Notes: generated by a model from the letters alone, not told the origin. DNA of 64,000 nucleotides from Struthio camelus (GCF_040807025.1 NC_090944.1:114284738-114348737), one strand, 5' to 3'. Counted from the stretch's first letter, positions 21,598 to 33,846 are shown. Numbers and translations are program-made.

Positions 21598-24500
21598 GTT
21601 TGTTGTTCTACTCTTTGCTTTCTATATGCAGTACAATGATACAGCTGAGATCAAAGAGAGGATACAAATTGCTATAGCACTTAGTTGTCTCGGCATTTTC
21701 CTCTGCTGGAGATGGTTATCCATCCATTCATGTCCCATGCTGGTTTCTTTGTCAGTGTGAATTAGCTGGGGCACAGGCATGAGATCCCTCACTGCCCTGG
21801 ACATGCGTGCAGCACTGTGCAGTGACCTTCAGACCTGGCAATTTTGGGGCTGCCGTGAATGACAAAGCAGTGAGCAAACATAGTGGGGACCATGGCCCTG
21901 ATGAATCCATGGCTGGGACAGGAATTAATATCTGCGTCCTCGAATGCTCAGTGCTGTGCTCCAGCGCCTGCCCCACGCCCTCCCTGGGGAGCAGCCTGGC
22001 GCTGCTGATGAAAATGATGATACAGGTTGCATGAAAAAGAGTGAGGCATGAGGATGAGGAGCCTGTAGGAATATCAGAGATGTTTGTCGCCCGGGAAACA
22101 GCATAATGCGCGGGGCTGACATTCAGGTTAGCTGTCGCAGAGGGCTTCATTGCACGGAGCCACTGGTGCGTGGAGCACTTGTCATGCGACGAGCATGCAG
22201 ATGGTATAAAAAAACTTAAAGCAAAGCTGAACAAAATGCAGAAGAGTGGCACACGCACAGATATCTGGCCTGTTTTCAAGGGGATTGTTACGTGAAGAGC
22301 AAGCTACTTCCCTGACAAAGCGTGGGGACGGACCTGATGTCCTACCAAAGTGGTGGTCAAAGTCAAAATAAATGGGCTCTGCCTGCACTGCCTGGGCGAG
22401 GTGCTGTGTCTACGTACATTGCCCTCCAAGGGAGACACGGTTGCTCCACGGCCTCTGAAGGTGGCTGCTGAACGCGGATGAGCCTGGCCAGCCGCGGCGG
22501 AGGCCTGGTGCCATGGGGGGGCTGAGCAAACCCTCGGCCTCCGGCGCTGCTGCTGGGAAGGTGACGGCAGCCCTCCGCGCCGGTCGGGCAGCGAGCCCTC
22601 CGGGGACGGGGTGCTTTCCTGCCCTTGTAACCGCAACCCTCCCCACGTCTGGCCGGGTCAGTGCAAGGGTTGCTGCACCAGGGGCCTCCTCGGCTGCGGG
22701 GAATCGCTGCTCCCGCGTCCCAGCCGCCTCCTGCCCGCCGGGCAGCCCGGCTCCGTCACGCCGGGCTTTGGGCTTCGCCCGATTCAGAGCGGGGCGGAGG
22801 GGCGGTGCAGGGCTATGGTCCGGGTGAGGTGCCCAGCTCCTTCCCGCGCGTGCTTCGTATTTCTGTTGTCGCGCGCGCAGCCTGTTTCTAGCTTCTTGAA
22901 TACGCCTGTGGTGGCTCTGGCGCTTGTGCTCTACCTTCGGGCACCGACGAGTGAAAACAGGCGCTTGACTCCTGGTCAGGACCCGGCCTTAGCAGAGAGA
23001 AAGTACGTGTGTCCCTTGTTAGCAGAAGACAAGTTATCTTGTGAGCGGCGCCACCAGTCTAGCTCTGTTTCCCCGGGATTTGTGACCTCCTCCCTGCAGT
23101 AGCCCCGGGCTCCCGTGTCCTCGGTGCTCCCAGCGCAGCGCTGCCCTCCTGCCCCGTCCCTGGCACGAGGGCAGCCAGGCCCCTCTATGTCTAATTCCAG
23201 CCCCATGGTGCTGCCAGGGCCTGCGGGTCCCCGCTGGGCTCTCCCCGGGAACGTTTCGTTGACGATTGCCAAAAGGTGGATTAGGAGACGGCACGACCAC
23301 GCTAACTGATTTCCAGAGGGATGTGTGCAGGTGTGGTGCGGCCACCTCTGGGGTGGACCCAGACCTGCTGCTGGGGATGTCCTCGGTCCTGCATCCATGC
23401 GCGGCCAGCCGGCCGTGTCTCCCTGGAGCGGGGACGGCCTGGGACTATCTAGCAGGAAAGCCTGTCCTTGTGAAGTGCACTGCCTGGAGCAGGGCAGCTT
23501 TGAAGTCCTAACTGGCACTGGCTTATTGCTATAAATATATACAGAGAGCGTTTTTGTGCTGTGGACGTTTCTGGACACACAACAAAGGGGGAGGAAGTGA
23601 GCACCTGGAGCGCCATGTGGGGAGCTCCAATCAAAGCATCACTGGATAATTTCCTGTCCATTTAGGGGTCATTACTCCTCCCTGGGAAATTCTGGGTGGA
23701 AACTCAGCTCTCTGCTACACAGGATCTCTAGGCTGAGTTGAGGCAATGACAAGTGCAGGTGCGTTAGCTAACATGGGCTAACATGCGTGTGCAGATGTCA
23801 GCACGCTCCCAAATCATCCGCTTTGCACACCCAGCAAGCACAGTGCATCCATACCCAATCTCCCCGTGTGGGGGGGACGAACACTTCTCCGGAAAAAGAG
23901 TCCCATAAAAATGATCAAAACTCTCTTTTTCCAAGGTCAAAATTTTGGGGTAGGAAAAGAGGATTTGTCTAAGAAAATCTGCATGTACCGTAAGCCTCTG
24001 CCACTATTAGAACTTTGTTGGCCAACCTGAAGGTGGTTCCTTCACCAGGACCCGGAGGCTGCTGTGGTTTCCGGATGCTCAGAGCTTCCTCACAGAGTCC
24101 TCAAGATGCTCTTTTATCTGTAGGAGTGCAAATGACCCTGTGGTCCTTACTAACCTGGAGTGAGGAAGGGCTGAGCTCCACTTCTCCTCTCAAAAGGCAG
24201 TGAGTGACCAGTCTGGTGGGCTGGTTCAATGAGACCTGTTCCCCAGTAGCCACAACTACCATTCCTCCAGGAAGGACTCCACCTAGGATCAGGCTGCCAG
24301 GGACCCATTAAGTTGCCAGGACTTCCTTCTTAGAGGTTTCCTGACTCTCAGATCAGGCCCTGCCCAGCCGTTTAGTGAGACTTGAGGAAGAAGGAAGTCT
24401 TTCTTTCTCTACTCATTAGCAGAGTGACCTGGACTAGCACCCCTCCAGCACTCTTTGAAATCTTTTCATTTCCTTCTTAAAGGGCTAATTAGATTATGCA

Positions 24501-25012
24501 GAAGTTGTCAGTAACACAGTAGACTGATCGTCTCTGCCCTGGACTGTCGTTCTCTTCTTGAAAACAGAATGTTTGGTTTTCTGCTTTTATTTGCATTTCA
24601 AGATGCGTGCTAATACAGGTGTGTGCTTTTGTTTGCCTTACCTTACTTACCACCTAGCTATGAAATGAAAATTGCCAAATCCCTCCGGGAGGAGAGCACT
24701 GATTGGAGATCTTTGAGATGCTGGATATCCTGCAGCGAAAACGGCGTAGGGAAGCTAGAGAGGCTGTTCTAGATCTTTATCAGGAGGAGTATTTTCATGC
24801 CTGACAGCATGTTTTCCTGATTGTTATTATTCATATGTTACCATATTTCCAGGTAAGTTACCTTTTGGAAGGGGCTGTTTTCTGCTCTGCTGCTTCATTG
24901 CGAAGAGCTTCTGCCACTCTCTCATGAGAAAAATTAAACTGACAGAAACATTAGATCCGCACAGTTTGAAGTTCATCACATTTCGTTGAGTCTTAAACAG
25001 TTCTCTGTGCAG
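21598..25012. other. Interval where exons 4' and 5' would be expected
   Basis: I looked for the GVHP-containing exon 4 (85 nt) and the exon ending in IGE (63 nt) and found no convincing match. Apart from the CpG-rich block at 22440-22880, nothing is recognised. Confidence 0.5.
22440..22880. promoter_or_regulatory. CpG-rich block inside the TATDN3-like locus
   Basis: A GC- and CpG-dense stretch between exons 3' and 6', with a CGCGCGCG-like core near 22870. It has no recognisable exon. It could be an orphan CpG island or an internal promoter upstream of the still-open exons; the sequence does not decide. Confidence 0.35.
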
Positions 25013-25121
25013 GTTGGGCTGGACTTCACTCCGTGGCTCGTGCCACACCTCAGCAACGCGAGGAGCAGCAGAGAGTCCTCGCGCTGCAGCTGGCTATAGC
25101 AAAACAACTGGACTTACCTGT
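25013..25121 (+). pseudogene. TATDN3-like exon 6' with a one-base deletion
   Basis: Begins VGLDFTPW in one frame, then continues in another frame as PQQREEQQRVLALQLAIAKQ before LDLP. The segment is 109 nt against 110 in TATDN3 exon 6, so one base is missing between about 25034 and 25060. Acceptor GTGCAG and donor GTGAGG are intact. Confidence 0.88.
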
Positions 25122-26562
25122 GTGAGGCAGAAACCTTTCTAACAGTGTCTCCCACAAACATCAGGCCTTAACTAGGCTAGACACCTGTTTCCTGCCTCAC
25201 AGGCCCGCAGGCATCCTCTACAGAGCTCGAGGGATTGTTTTGAAGCTGGAGCTTATGCGAATGTGCAGTGGCTTGCGATTAAAAGAAAACCAATACTTGT
25301 GAGCACTTGCATCTAGGAGGGTGGCATCTCTGCCAGAAACGAACTAGAAAAATGTTTCTCTCCAGCTGTGCTACTGCTGAGAATGAGGGAGACTTCCCAG
25401 CCTTTCTCCCGAAGGAGATCTCATATTACGTTTTTTTTCACCTTTTTCTCTTTGTTCCCACATCCACCTTTCAATGAGAGCTCAGGTGTGCTCCCCAGAG
25501 AGGACCACTCAGGGTATAGACATGTAATCACTATTCTCAGGCCTTTATTTTCAATCCTGTGCTATGTGATGTAGCCAAAGGAAGGGTTCCCACTGAAGCA
25601 AGGCAGTAAACTGAAGAGGGCCTGCTTTTTCCTGCAGGAGATTTTGCTAGTGACCTGGCAGTGCATGGCTGTGCCACACAGCTCTGCCTCCTGTCCCGCT
25701 CCATGAAGCCAGTTTGAGCCATCAGGAGAGGCTGCTCCAGGCTAGGGGTATCCTTGGGTAACTGGCTGTCAGCTATCGCACTTCCACCCTTTCCACCTGG
25801 CAAAACAGCTGTGCAGGTGGGATTGGAATAAAGGCTTATCACAGCCTGCTGCTTTTGATCACTGTCCTGATGGAGGCCAGTCAGGGCAGCCCCGGCCCGC
25901 CCTGCGCAGCTCAGCTGTAATGCGCTGGTCAAAACAGCATCAGGAGTGAGTAAAGGAGCACTTGAAACTCCCTGTGCACATGACTTCTGACACGTGTTCT
26001 GCTGCCAAAAACATAAAACACGGGGAGCTGGATCTGTGGAGAGGAAGATCTCTCTATATGTGGTTTGGGAAATCACTCGAGGGTAGCATCCTCTTAGCCT
26101 GTTTCCTTCCCTCAAACTGCCTGCCCCGTAGAGTCACCCTGCAATTGAAAATGAAGTCAGCTGCTTTTCCTCGCACATTCAAAGGGCACAGATCAAACGG
26201 CACCATCGGTGGTAACTCTTCGGTGCCATCGTCTGAGTTTGTGTTCAGTGGACGTGCACCATCAACAAAACTGATGGAACTAGAAGGAAAAAAAACAGGT
26301 CCATCCTGCTCTTCCACAACTATCACGGCTGCATGCAGCAAGAGGGTGCAAAGCCTTATTGTGCCCTACACACGGCCCTCCTCCCGAGTGGCCTGTACTT
26401 TTATCTGTGCTCTGAGTGCAAAGTATAACTCCGCTTCCCTCCACAGCTGCTCTTTATTGCTGAAAGAAATATATAGCTTTCTAAAAGTAAACAAACTGGA
26501 ACGTACGATAAAAATGGTAAACGTGTCGCTCTACTTTTCTAACTCGTGTTTACATTGAGCAG

Positions 26563-26618
26563 GAATGTGCACTCTCACTCAGCTGGCAGGGAAACAATTG
26601 CTTTCCTGAAGGAGGAAG
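26563..26618 (+). pseudogene. TATDN3-like exon 7' with a GC donor
   Basis: A 56-nt segment reading NVHSHSAGRETIAFLKEE; the metal-binding His is kept. The donor is AAG|GCAAGA, a GC-AG type site with an otherwise good consensus. Confidence 0.88.
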
Positions 26619-27512
26619 GCAAGATTGCTCTTCCTTTTTTAAACAGCAGGTATAGGACATGGGTTTATACATCATTCCTTTTTGTAACCGGTCTCTAGGA
26701 TCATTCTACTCGCGTTCAAGAACTGCACCCGTTCCCTCTGATTACATAGACGTGATGATAGGGCATCTCTGCCTTAAATGTATCTTTCAAGATTCGGTAA
26801 AGACTGCAGCGCTAGGTGGAAAGTACAGGGGAGATACTCAGTATTGATCTATCAGCATAAGTAAAGCAAAGTATGAACATTTATGTCAGGTGGAAAATAA
26901 ATGAAACAGAGACCAGGAAGAACACCGCAACTTTGCAGGGAATGGTGGAAGGCAAAACAACTGCTTTCTCAACACTACCCAATACATTTTCTTTTGCATT
27001 AGAGTAAGAAGTGTATGATCTCGAGAGGGTTTTTTTTCCTCCCTCTGGTCTACTTTAAGCAGATCTGTGCATTACAAATTTGCTTTTCCTAATGGGAAAA
27101 AAAAGGACCGGCAGGAGACAGCAGGACAAAAATAAGTGCTGTTAGATCTGGAAGCCAGAAAGCTAGGCTGTAAAGATTTCTCCCATAATTATAAGTCCCA
27201 GCATGGGCCAGGCAGGTGCTAATTGAAAAATGTGTTGATTACTGGTCCTCTGCTGACGGATAAGAAGTTAATTTGGTGGTACTTGCCTACCTGCCTGTGG
27301 GTTGAGGGAAATTCAAGAGCTGTTTTGGTAGATTCAGCAGCCATCTCACCATAAGGAGGGCAGGGTTAACAAATCCAAGCTTTGTATTTTTTAGTGATTG
27401 TACTACTGACCCATAATCTTGGAGCCTGACACACAACTTTTGGGGTGCTCAGCTCCACAACCTGATCCTGGTGTCCTAAGCTCCCTCCCTGGGTTTTGTA
27501 CGTGTGTTGTAG

Positions 27513-27625
27513 GTGTTCAGGAAGTACTGCTTCATAATTTCGCTGGAAGATTGTCTGTCACGCTGGAAGGGGTACAAGCTGGCTATTATTTTTCTTTTCC
27601 TCCAGCTGTTACAAGGCAAAATCAG
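27513..27625 (+). pseudogene. TATDN3-like exon 8'
   Basis: A 113-nt segment, fully open, reading [20 protein letters not shown] then [14 protein letters not shown]. The conserved His is kept, while HAFDG has become HNFAG. Confidence 0.9.
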
Positions 27626-29174
27626 GTTAGTCCTTGGAAAGGTCCTGGAAGCCATTTCAGCAGGGTTATAATTGGATCACGTGAGCCCTGGTCTTTTGCC
27701 TTCTCCTTCCTTTCCAGCTATCATTCCCCAGTATCTGAACCACTGCAGGAGGAAAAGTGATACTAGTAAGGATGGCTGTGCCTGACTGGGTGGTGGATGC
27801 CCCTCTCAACTGGTTTTCCCTTCTCCCTATTGGAAAGAAAATGAGATATTGGGATTTGGGGTATTTGGAAAAAAGCATGAGAGAGAGATCTCATATAGCA
27901 GCTTGAAGCTGAGCCTCTCACAGCCCTGGCTGTTGTTTTTAAACAAAATTGCCCATTTTGAAACATTGAACTTTTTCAGTATTTCCCAGGTAAAATCAAT
28001 ACCTTTCCACACTTCTTAGCTGGAAGGTCAGTAAGAAATTCACAGTGAAACGGTTTGGTATTCAGAAATGAAAGAAAGTTTCACAAACATGTAAACAGTT
28101 TTGGGTCTCTCAAAAACGCATCCTCTCCCAGCCCCCAGCCAGGGAGCGGGCTGCTCCGCAGGGGACGGGCAGCCGGGGGGCGGCAGCAGGGCAGGCAGCG
28201 CCGTGCCCTCACCCATGCGGGCGCAGCCCCACCGTGCCCCAAGGAAAGCAGAGCAGGTCCAAAGACAGCAGCTGAGTCTGGGCTGCTTTTCCTGCCAAGC
28301 TGGCTGTTTTCACAGCCAGCTGGTCCGAGGGTGCGCTGCTGAGCCGTGTCCGAGCTGGCCTCCAACGCAGCTGGGGGAAGAGGCGACTCCGCTTCAGTCG
28401 CCCCGGCACTGCTGCACATGGGAAACGTTCCCCAGCTCTGCTCCTGCGATGGGGCTCCGGCTGCTACCTGTCCTCCCTCCGGCCCCGTGGAGGCACAAAT
28501 TCATTTGCTTCCAGCACCTGCACATCCATCCTGGGAAGAGTTGAGCTGAGCTGAGCTGATGTGATACTTGCTGAGTGAGCTAACACTGCCTAGGTGAAAG
28601 GAAGCAATAACAAACTCTCCCTATGCATTCACTTGAAAAGGCTGGGAGCAGGAAGGCTTGAGGTGTTTCTGATCATGGTGTGCCTGAGCTACAGTCCCAT
28701 TATGCCTGTCTGCAGCGCTTTCACCAGGACTTTAAAATAACCAGCGTCTTTTCACCGGCTTTGTGAATCTATTTTTTTGAGATCCCACATAGCTTTTGTC
28801 CTGCGCTCCTCCTAGGACCCGGACCCAGAGTTTGCTGTATAGTCTACAGAGAGAAGTAAACACCCAAAGCAGAGTTGTCTCAGGACCTGTTATTTCCTCT
28901 CAATTCCCCTCCTGAGGTTTATAAAAAGAATAAGCCATTTGTATTGTCTGAGGTCTTAACACACATAAATACTCTGTTTAGCCTGTGCTTGCAGTTCATT
29001 GGAAATATAGGATTATCTCCAAAGGCTCAAACAGTCTGAATGCCACTCTGGCAGATCTGTCACTTATTTTGCATGTAAGTTTAATACAGTGCCTGTTGCT
29101 ACGTTGATTGCTGCAGTGAGAGAGAACCTTTTCATGTGCTATTCTGTCTCATTATATTTTCCTGGCTGCACCAG

Positions 29175-29255
29175 GGAGCAAAGTTAATTAAACAGATTCC
29201 ACTGGAGAACATCTGCTTAGAGACCAATTCCCCTTCTCTTGGCCCAAACAAAGAG
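29175..29255 (+). pseudogene. TATDN3-like exon 9', catalytic Asp replaced by Asn
   Basis: An 81-nt segment, fully open, reading [20 protein letters not shown] and onward to LGPNKE. The codon AAT stands where TatD proteins have the catalytic Asp. Confidence 0.9.
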
Positions 29256-29381
29256 GTACAGTCAAAAATAGGCAGATTAGTCCCTACCGTTAACTTTCTT
29301 TAAAATTCTTTCCATATATTCTCTCTCAAGTTCATGAGCTCTTAGGAGCCTTAGCACTATGTAACATTTTGTTTTATATAC

Positions 29382-29425
<44 letters not shown>

Positions 29426-31149
29426 GTATATATTTTACTGGTCTCTTCTTATTATAAAGAAAAAAAAAGAAGAGCCACAAGTAGTTCACAAGATAGAGAA
29501 GCAATTTGTAAGTCAACACTTCAGCTTCTGGGCTGACTTTATATGACAGCTGCTCCAGTAATAAATACTGATGAATATTTTCATCGACATTTCAAGGAGC
29601 CCTGTCATGTGCTGAGTGACTGTGGGAGCTGCTGTGTGCCCTCCGTTGCGACTATCAGGAGCTAGTGCTTGGCTAGTGCCGACTGGGTTTCTAGGCAGGC
29701 AGGATACAAAGGCAAATGGCTAGGCTTTCCTCTAGCTCTCTAAACACTTGGATGACCTACACATTGTAATTCACAATACATAAAGGCCTAGATGCTCTGG
29801 GATTGTCCCACCTGAGGCGTTTCCCATTGATTGACAGCTATGGCAGTAATGGCATGGCTGATTGGGGCACTAGACTTACCTTCCTCTGACAACAAAATGG
29901 AGGGAATTTTCTCTGAGCACTCTTGGACTTGCAGCTAATCTTGAATAGCTGAAATCTTGCCAGGTGTGCTGCAAAAGACAACTCTTTGAAAGGGTCTTTG
30001 GAGAATGCTTGGAGTGCTTTCCCAGCAAAGGAGCAGAAAAGAATCCCTGTTGGTGTCTGTCTGGCCGAGTTCCTGTTAAAATAATGAATGCTGCTGGAAT
30101 GTTAACGCGTTATCCATAATGTGTTAACACAGCCAGGGTCTTGGGCAGGCATCTTTTATTGTTGTTCAGTCTAAACACAACAGTCTTGCTGACTTTTTGT
30201 TAGGCTGAGGTCTGCTGGCATCTTCCCTATCCAGTAGATTTAGACCTTTAAAGAACATGGCTCTCTTCCTGCTGATAACCCCTCTTCATAGAGAAATTGG
30301 GAACTTCCAGCTGTTACTAAATATTTGTTCTTCCTCAATAGCAAGAGCAGCAGCATTTCTCAAGCTTGGGTCAGCAGTCTGTCTTTAAAAATACAAGCAC
30401 ATTTCCGTACTAAGCTCTCAATGGATCCAAAATCATATCCCTTCCACTTAATTTTCAAAGGATACGCGTGCATGGAAGGGTCAGGTTAGTCACAATATGT
30501 CAGCTAGCGGAAGAGAGTTGGAAAAGTTAAGGCACATTACGGTGTTTTTCATGAGTATACTGCCTTAACTTGCCATAACTCTTAAGTCATCCAAGATCTC
30601 CTAAAAGTAAAGAAGAACTGTTATCCTTGTTGCTTTGAATGGTGGTTTCACTGCTTTCAGCTTCGACGTGGCTGTAGGTTCCTCTTAGACACGGCAGAGA
30701 GTGGGAGTTGTAGGCGGACGTCCTGCCTCTACAGAAGTCGACATTTGAGTTAGGATCCTGTCATAGTCAGTAGAGAGAACTTTTAAGGACCAATTCCTCT
30801 TACTTTATTGAACTCTTATACAGTGAGATGATAAACGGCCTGCGTTAGTAAGAAAACTGCAATTATCTCCCTGATGTACTATTCAGGAAGGGACGCATTG
30901 CATCCTAGCAGTTTCTGTTTCTTTCCATTGGCAATAGAAAGAACCTAGATGAGTTGCTCAGATGCAGCTGGCTGCATTTGGTAAGGCGAATCCTACTCCA
31001 GATGTCTGACACCATATCTCCTGCAATTTGGCAATTTTTTCTTAACAAACGTAGTGTGGCTTTTCTAATCACTTCTGCTCCACAGTCCTTTGATAAATCG
31101 GGTCAGTCTCATTTGGTACCTCTCACAAAACACTGCTGCTTTCTTTTAG
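29256..31149. other. Intron 9' of the TATDN3-like copy
   Basis: Apart from the microsatellite, no coding or repeat feature is recognised. Confidence 0.5.
29375..29433. repeat. (TG)n/(TA)n microsatellite
   Basis: A TA run, then about twelve TG units, then a further TA run, in intron 9' of the TATDN3-like copy. Confidence 0.9.
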
Positions 31150-31293
31150 GAAAGAAATGAACCAGGGAAGATCAGGATTGTCTGCCAGTACGTTGCAGCA
31201 GTGAAAGGAGCATCAGTGGGAAGAGTTTATGAAGAAACAACAACAAATGCCTTGAAGCTTTTCCCGAAAGTTAAATATTGTTTGAAAGAATGA
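31150..31293 (+). pseudogene. TATDN3-like exon 10'
   Basis: A 144-nt segment, fully open, beginning ERNEPGKIRIV, containing EETTTNALKLFPKVKY and ending at TGA 31291-31293. It is the most diverged exon but exactly as long as TATDN3 exon 10. Confidence 0.9.
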
Positions 31294-31303
31294 ATGTTTG
31301 TCA

Positions 31304-31309
31304 AATAAA
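31304..31309 (+). terminator. Polyadenylation signal of the TATDN3-like copy
   Basis: AATAAA 10 bases after the stop codon, an arrangement similar to the short 3'UTR of TATDN3. Confidence 0.6.
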
Positions 31310-33526
31310 ACGAGAGCGTTCCTCAAAGACAACACTTCTGCAGTTTATGCTTTTTATTAATTTTTTGCAGGCATATGCACTTTTTTACTGCATATAAAGG
31401 ATTCAGAGGGAAATTACAATTTATCTAATACATAAATAACCTGCTCATCTGAGTGAATAAGAACCCAAGAAATTTCACCTACTGTGCTTACAGTACATCG
31501 GCTTATTTTTTTGTACACAGACATTATTTGTGTACATAATTTTTCCCCCACTTGCTTTGGTAAGAGAGTCAAGGGCAACGTTCCGTTAGGTACGTCAAAT
31601 TGATAGCCGACTACAAAATGAAAACCAGATGGCAGCAAAGCAGAGATACCGGATGTACATTTCTTCATCTTTTACACGGATCAAGGTATCTAGAAATGCT
31701 GATTTCTGATATTATTTACAACACCGTAGCCTGCTAACTTATTATCACCCATATTTCACCCATTTTTTTAAAATTCAGAACTGTGATACCGAAGGCAGAG
31801 TCATCGTCTATATTCCTGTCAATACTTAATAGATTGAGTCCAGGTCATTGAAAACAGCCCTACTGTGGGCGGTCATGTTCCCAAATTGAGGTGACCAGAC
31901 AAAATACCTGGAGCCACAAACAAGCTTCCGTAAGTGCCTTGTATCACAAATGCTGATTCTCTGAGGAGGATTATGGCCTTACCTTGTGGGGAGAGTGGGC
32001 AAATCTTGCTGGAATGAGGACTGCGTAGGAGGAAGAGGATGTTTACGTTTTCCTTGTATTTTCTAACAGCTTTCAGTTAAGAAATTAAAATATCCGACTT
32101 TTGTGTACTTTCTTTAAAGCTCAGCTTGCTGAGGTCTGTTCAATTCCGTGCTAAAATTGTTCATTTCTGGCTCAGTTAGAAGTCCAGAACTTTTGTTTTG
32201 TTTTGAGATTTCTTGTTCTGAGGTCACTTTCTCAAGCTGCTGTAGTTTAGGTTTAAATGACTCACCCAGAAGACAAGTACCCAGAGCATTCCTGCCATTG
32301 AGGTTTTGCACTAAGCAGAGATCAGCTTTTGCACTGAAAATCATAACTGAGAGTTAATGCATTATAAAAGAATGTTTACATTTTTGCCTGTAAAGACTGA
32401 AATACATGGTTTGAGACACACACACACAAAAAGAAATCTTAACTGTATGCCTGATGTAAACAATTCAAAAAATCTCATTTTATTTTAGAGGAAGCGTTGG
32501 GATTTCGGCAACATTCTACAATCACAGTACTAAGGCATCAGCTCCTTTGTTCACTTCAGATTCCTATGCTTGGGCTCAAATCTTACGAAGATAGATTGAC
32601 CTGTGGGTTTTGGGGGGCATAACTTAGATATAGCTTTGTGGGTTGGAAGAAGGACGTAACTAAGAATTGAGATCACTGAAATAATCTAGCTGGGGGTATT
32701 AGATACCTTGAAAGCATCACTCTAATGGCTGGGTTCCTTTATTTTGTGAAATGACTCGGATTCAAACAAAAAGGCAGCTTTTGACTGGTTTCATCCAAAG
32801 ATGGCATTATCTGCAAGATAAAATTAAAATTTGAAAATAGTAATGAAAATAAGTTGCTCTTTCAATCGAATATTTTGCAGGAGGAACAATGACACCACTT
32901 GAAATAAGGAGACTGTGTTTCTAATTGCTTTATAATTTTCCTCGGCCTGAACATTTCAGTGAAAACTTCTGCCTGATAGCTATAGTTTTAGGCACAAGAA
33001 AATAATTACTGGGGAGTAAATTAATATCAGCTGCTTCCCAGTGACTGCCTGACAAATGAGACATATTTTACCTTTTTCACCGCTTTCAGGAAAACAGAAT
33101 TTTGTTAATGTTTGCATCTACATGAGCGATTTCTGTCTCTAACAGGAATCTTCAGGGGGAACCAAAATTCTGGCTTACAGGGTAGATTATAAACAGATGC
33201 CAGCAGTTTTAAGCCAAACTTATGTTATAAGGCTTGACATCAGTGTTCTGTTTTTAGCTTAATTAATTGCCCATGAAACGTAGAAATCCAAGGACATGCA
33301 CTTTAAGTGAACTCCTGCATTGGAGGTTTCTCACAGGATAACTTTCTCTTGCTGCGCAACAATGTCCTTGGCCCTGCTTCTCATGCAGACGGATGCACAT
33401 CAGAAGCAATGGCTGTGAAACCTGTGAAATACAGCTGCGTAAAAAGTCAGGAGACAAGTATCAAGACTTTGCCTTGACGCTTGAGGCAATTTGTTTTGCC
33501 TTTTCCTTTCTGTAAACTTGTTTACT
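31310..33526. other. Intergenic sequence between the TATDN3-like copy and SPATA45
   Basis: No gene recognised. Short minus-strand frames such as 31414-31668 and 32114-32344 show no family resemblance that I can name and are probably chance. Confidence 0.5.
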
Positions 33527-33722
33527 GTGAGGGTGACTGAGCACTGGAACAGGTTGCCAAGAAAGGTTAGGGAATCTCCTTCCCTGGAGATATTCAAAAG
33601 CCATCCGGACACAATCCTGAGTAATGGGCTCTAGGCGACCCTGCTTGAGCAGGGGGGGTTGGACTAGATGATCTCCAGAGGTCCCTTCTGGCCTCAGCTG
33701 TTCTGTGATTGTGTGATTCTGT
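33527..33722 (+). mobile_element. CR1 LINE 3' end, plus strand
   Basis: About 195 bp of a CR1 3' terminus, from GAGGGTGACTGAGCACTGGA to the diagnostic TTGGACTAGATGATCTCCAG and a terminal TGTGATT-type repeat. Severely 5'-truncated. Confidence 0.95.
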
Positions 33723-33846
33723 TTAGGAAGCTATTTCTGGAGATAAATATCCCTGAACATGGAATTGTATTGCCTTTACCTCATGAAATTCAACCTGGTT
33801 TTACTTCACCAAGATCCTTACAGTTGTGGCAGAGCTGAATTTGAAC

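Larger units (their letters stand above)
20331..31293 (+). pseudogene. Second TATDN3-like copy, tandem paralogue, probably inactivated
   Basis: Eight exons matching TATDN3 exons 2, 3, 6, 7, 8, 9 and 10 plus part-for-part splice sites are described here as seven named exons: 20331-20363 (2'), 21524-21597 (3'), 25013-25121 (6'), 26563-26618 (7'), 27513-27625 (8'), 29175-29255 (9') and 31150-31293 (10'). Every exon except 6' has the same length as in TATDN3 (33, 74, 56, 113, 81, 144 nt); 6' is 109 against 110. In exons 7'-10' about half the residues match TATDN3 (67 of 129 by eye). Lesions: in-frame TGA at 21533-21535, a one-base deletion in exon 6', and no exon 1, 4 or 5 found. The catalytic Asp of E-x-D-S-P is Asn (ETNSP). 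Retained introns show DNA-level duplication, not retroposition. It could still make a 3'-derived transcript; exons 7'-10' are open. Confidence 0.85.

Noticed and set aside
21632-21700. Possible exon 4' (a short ALSCLGIF-like reading resembling VLPCLGVH)
   Set aside because: Only a few residues match, the frame does not join exon 3', the GVHP motif is absent, no donor fits, and the intron would be too short to be credible.
29277-29519. 80-codon minus-strand frame
   Set aside because: Most of it is translation of the TG/TA microsatellite (His-Thr and Tyr-Ile repeats).
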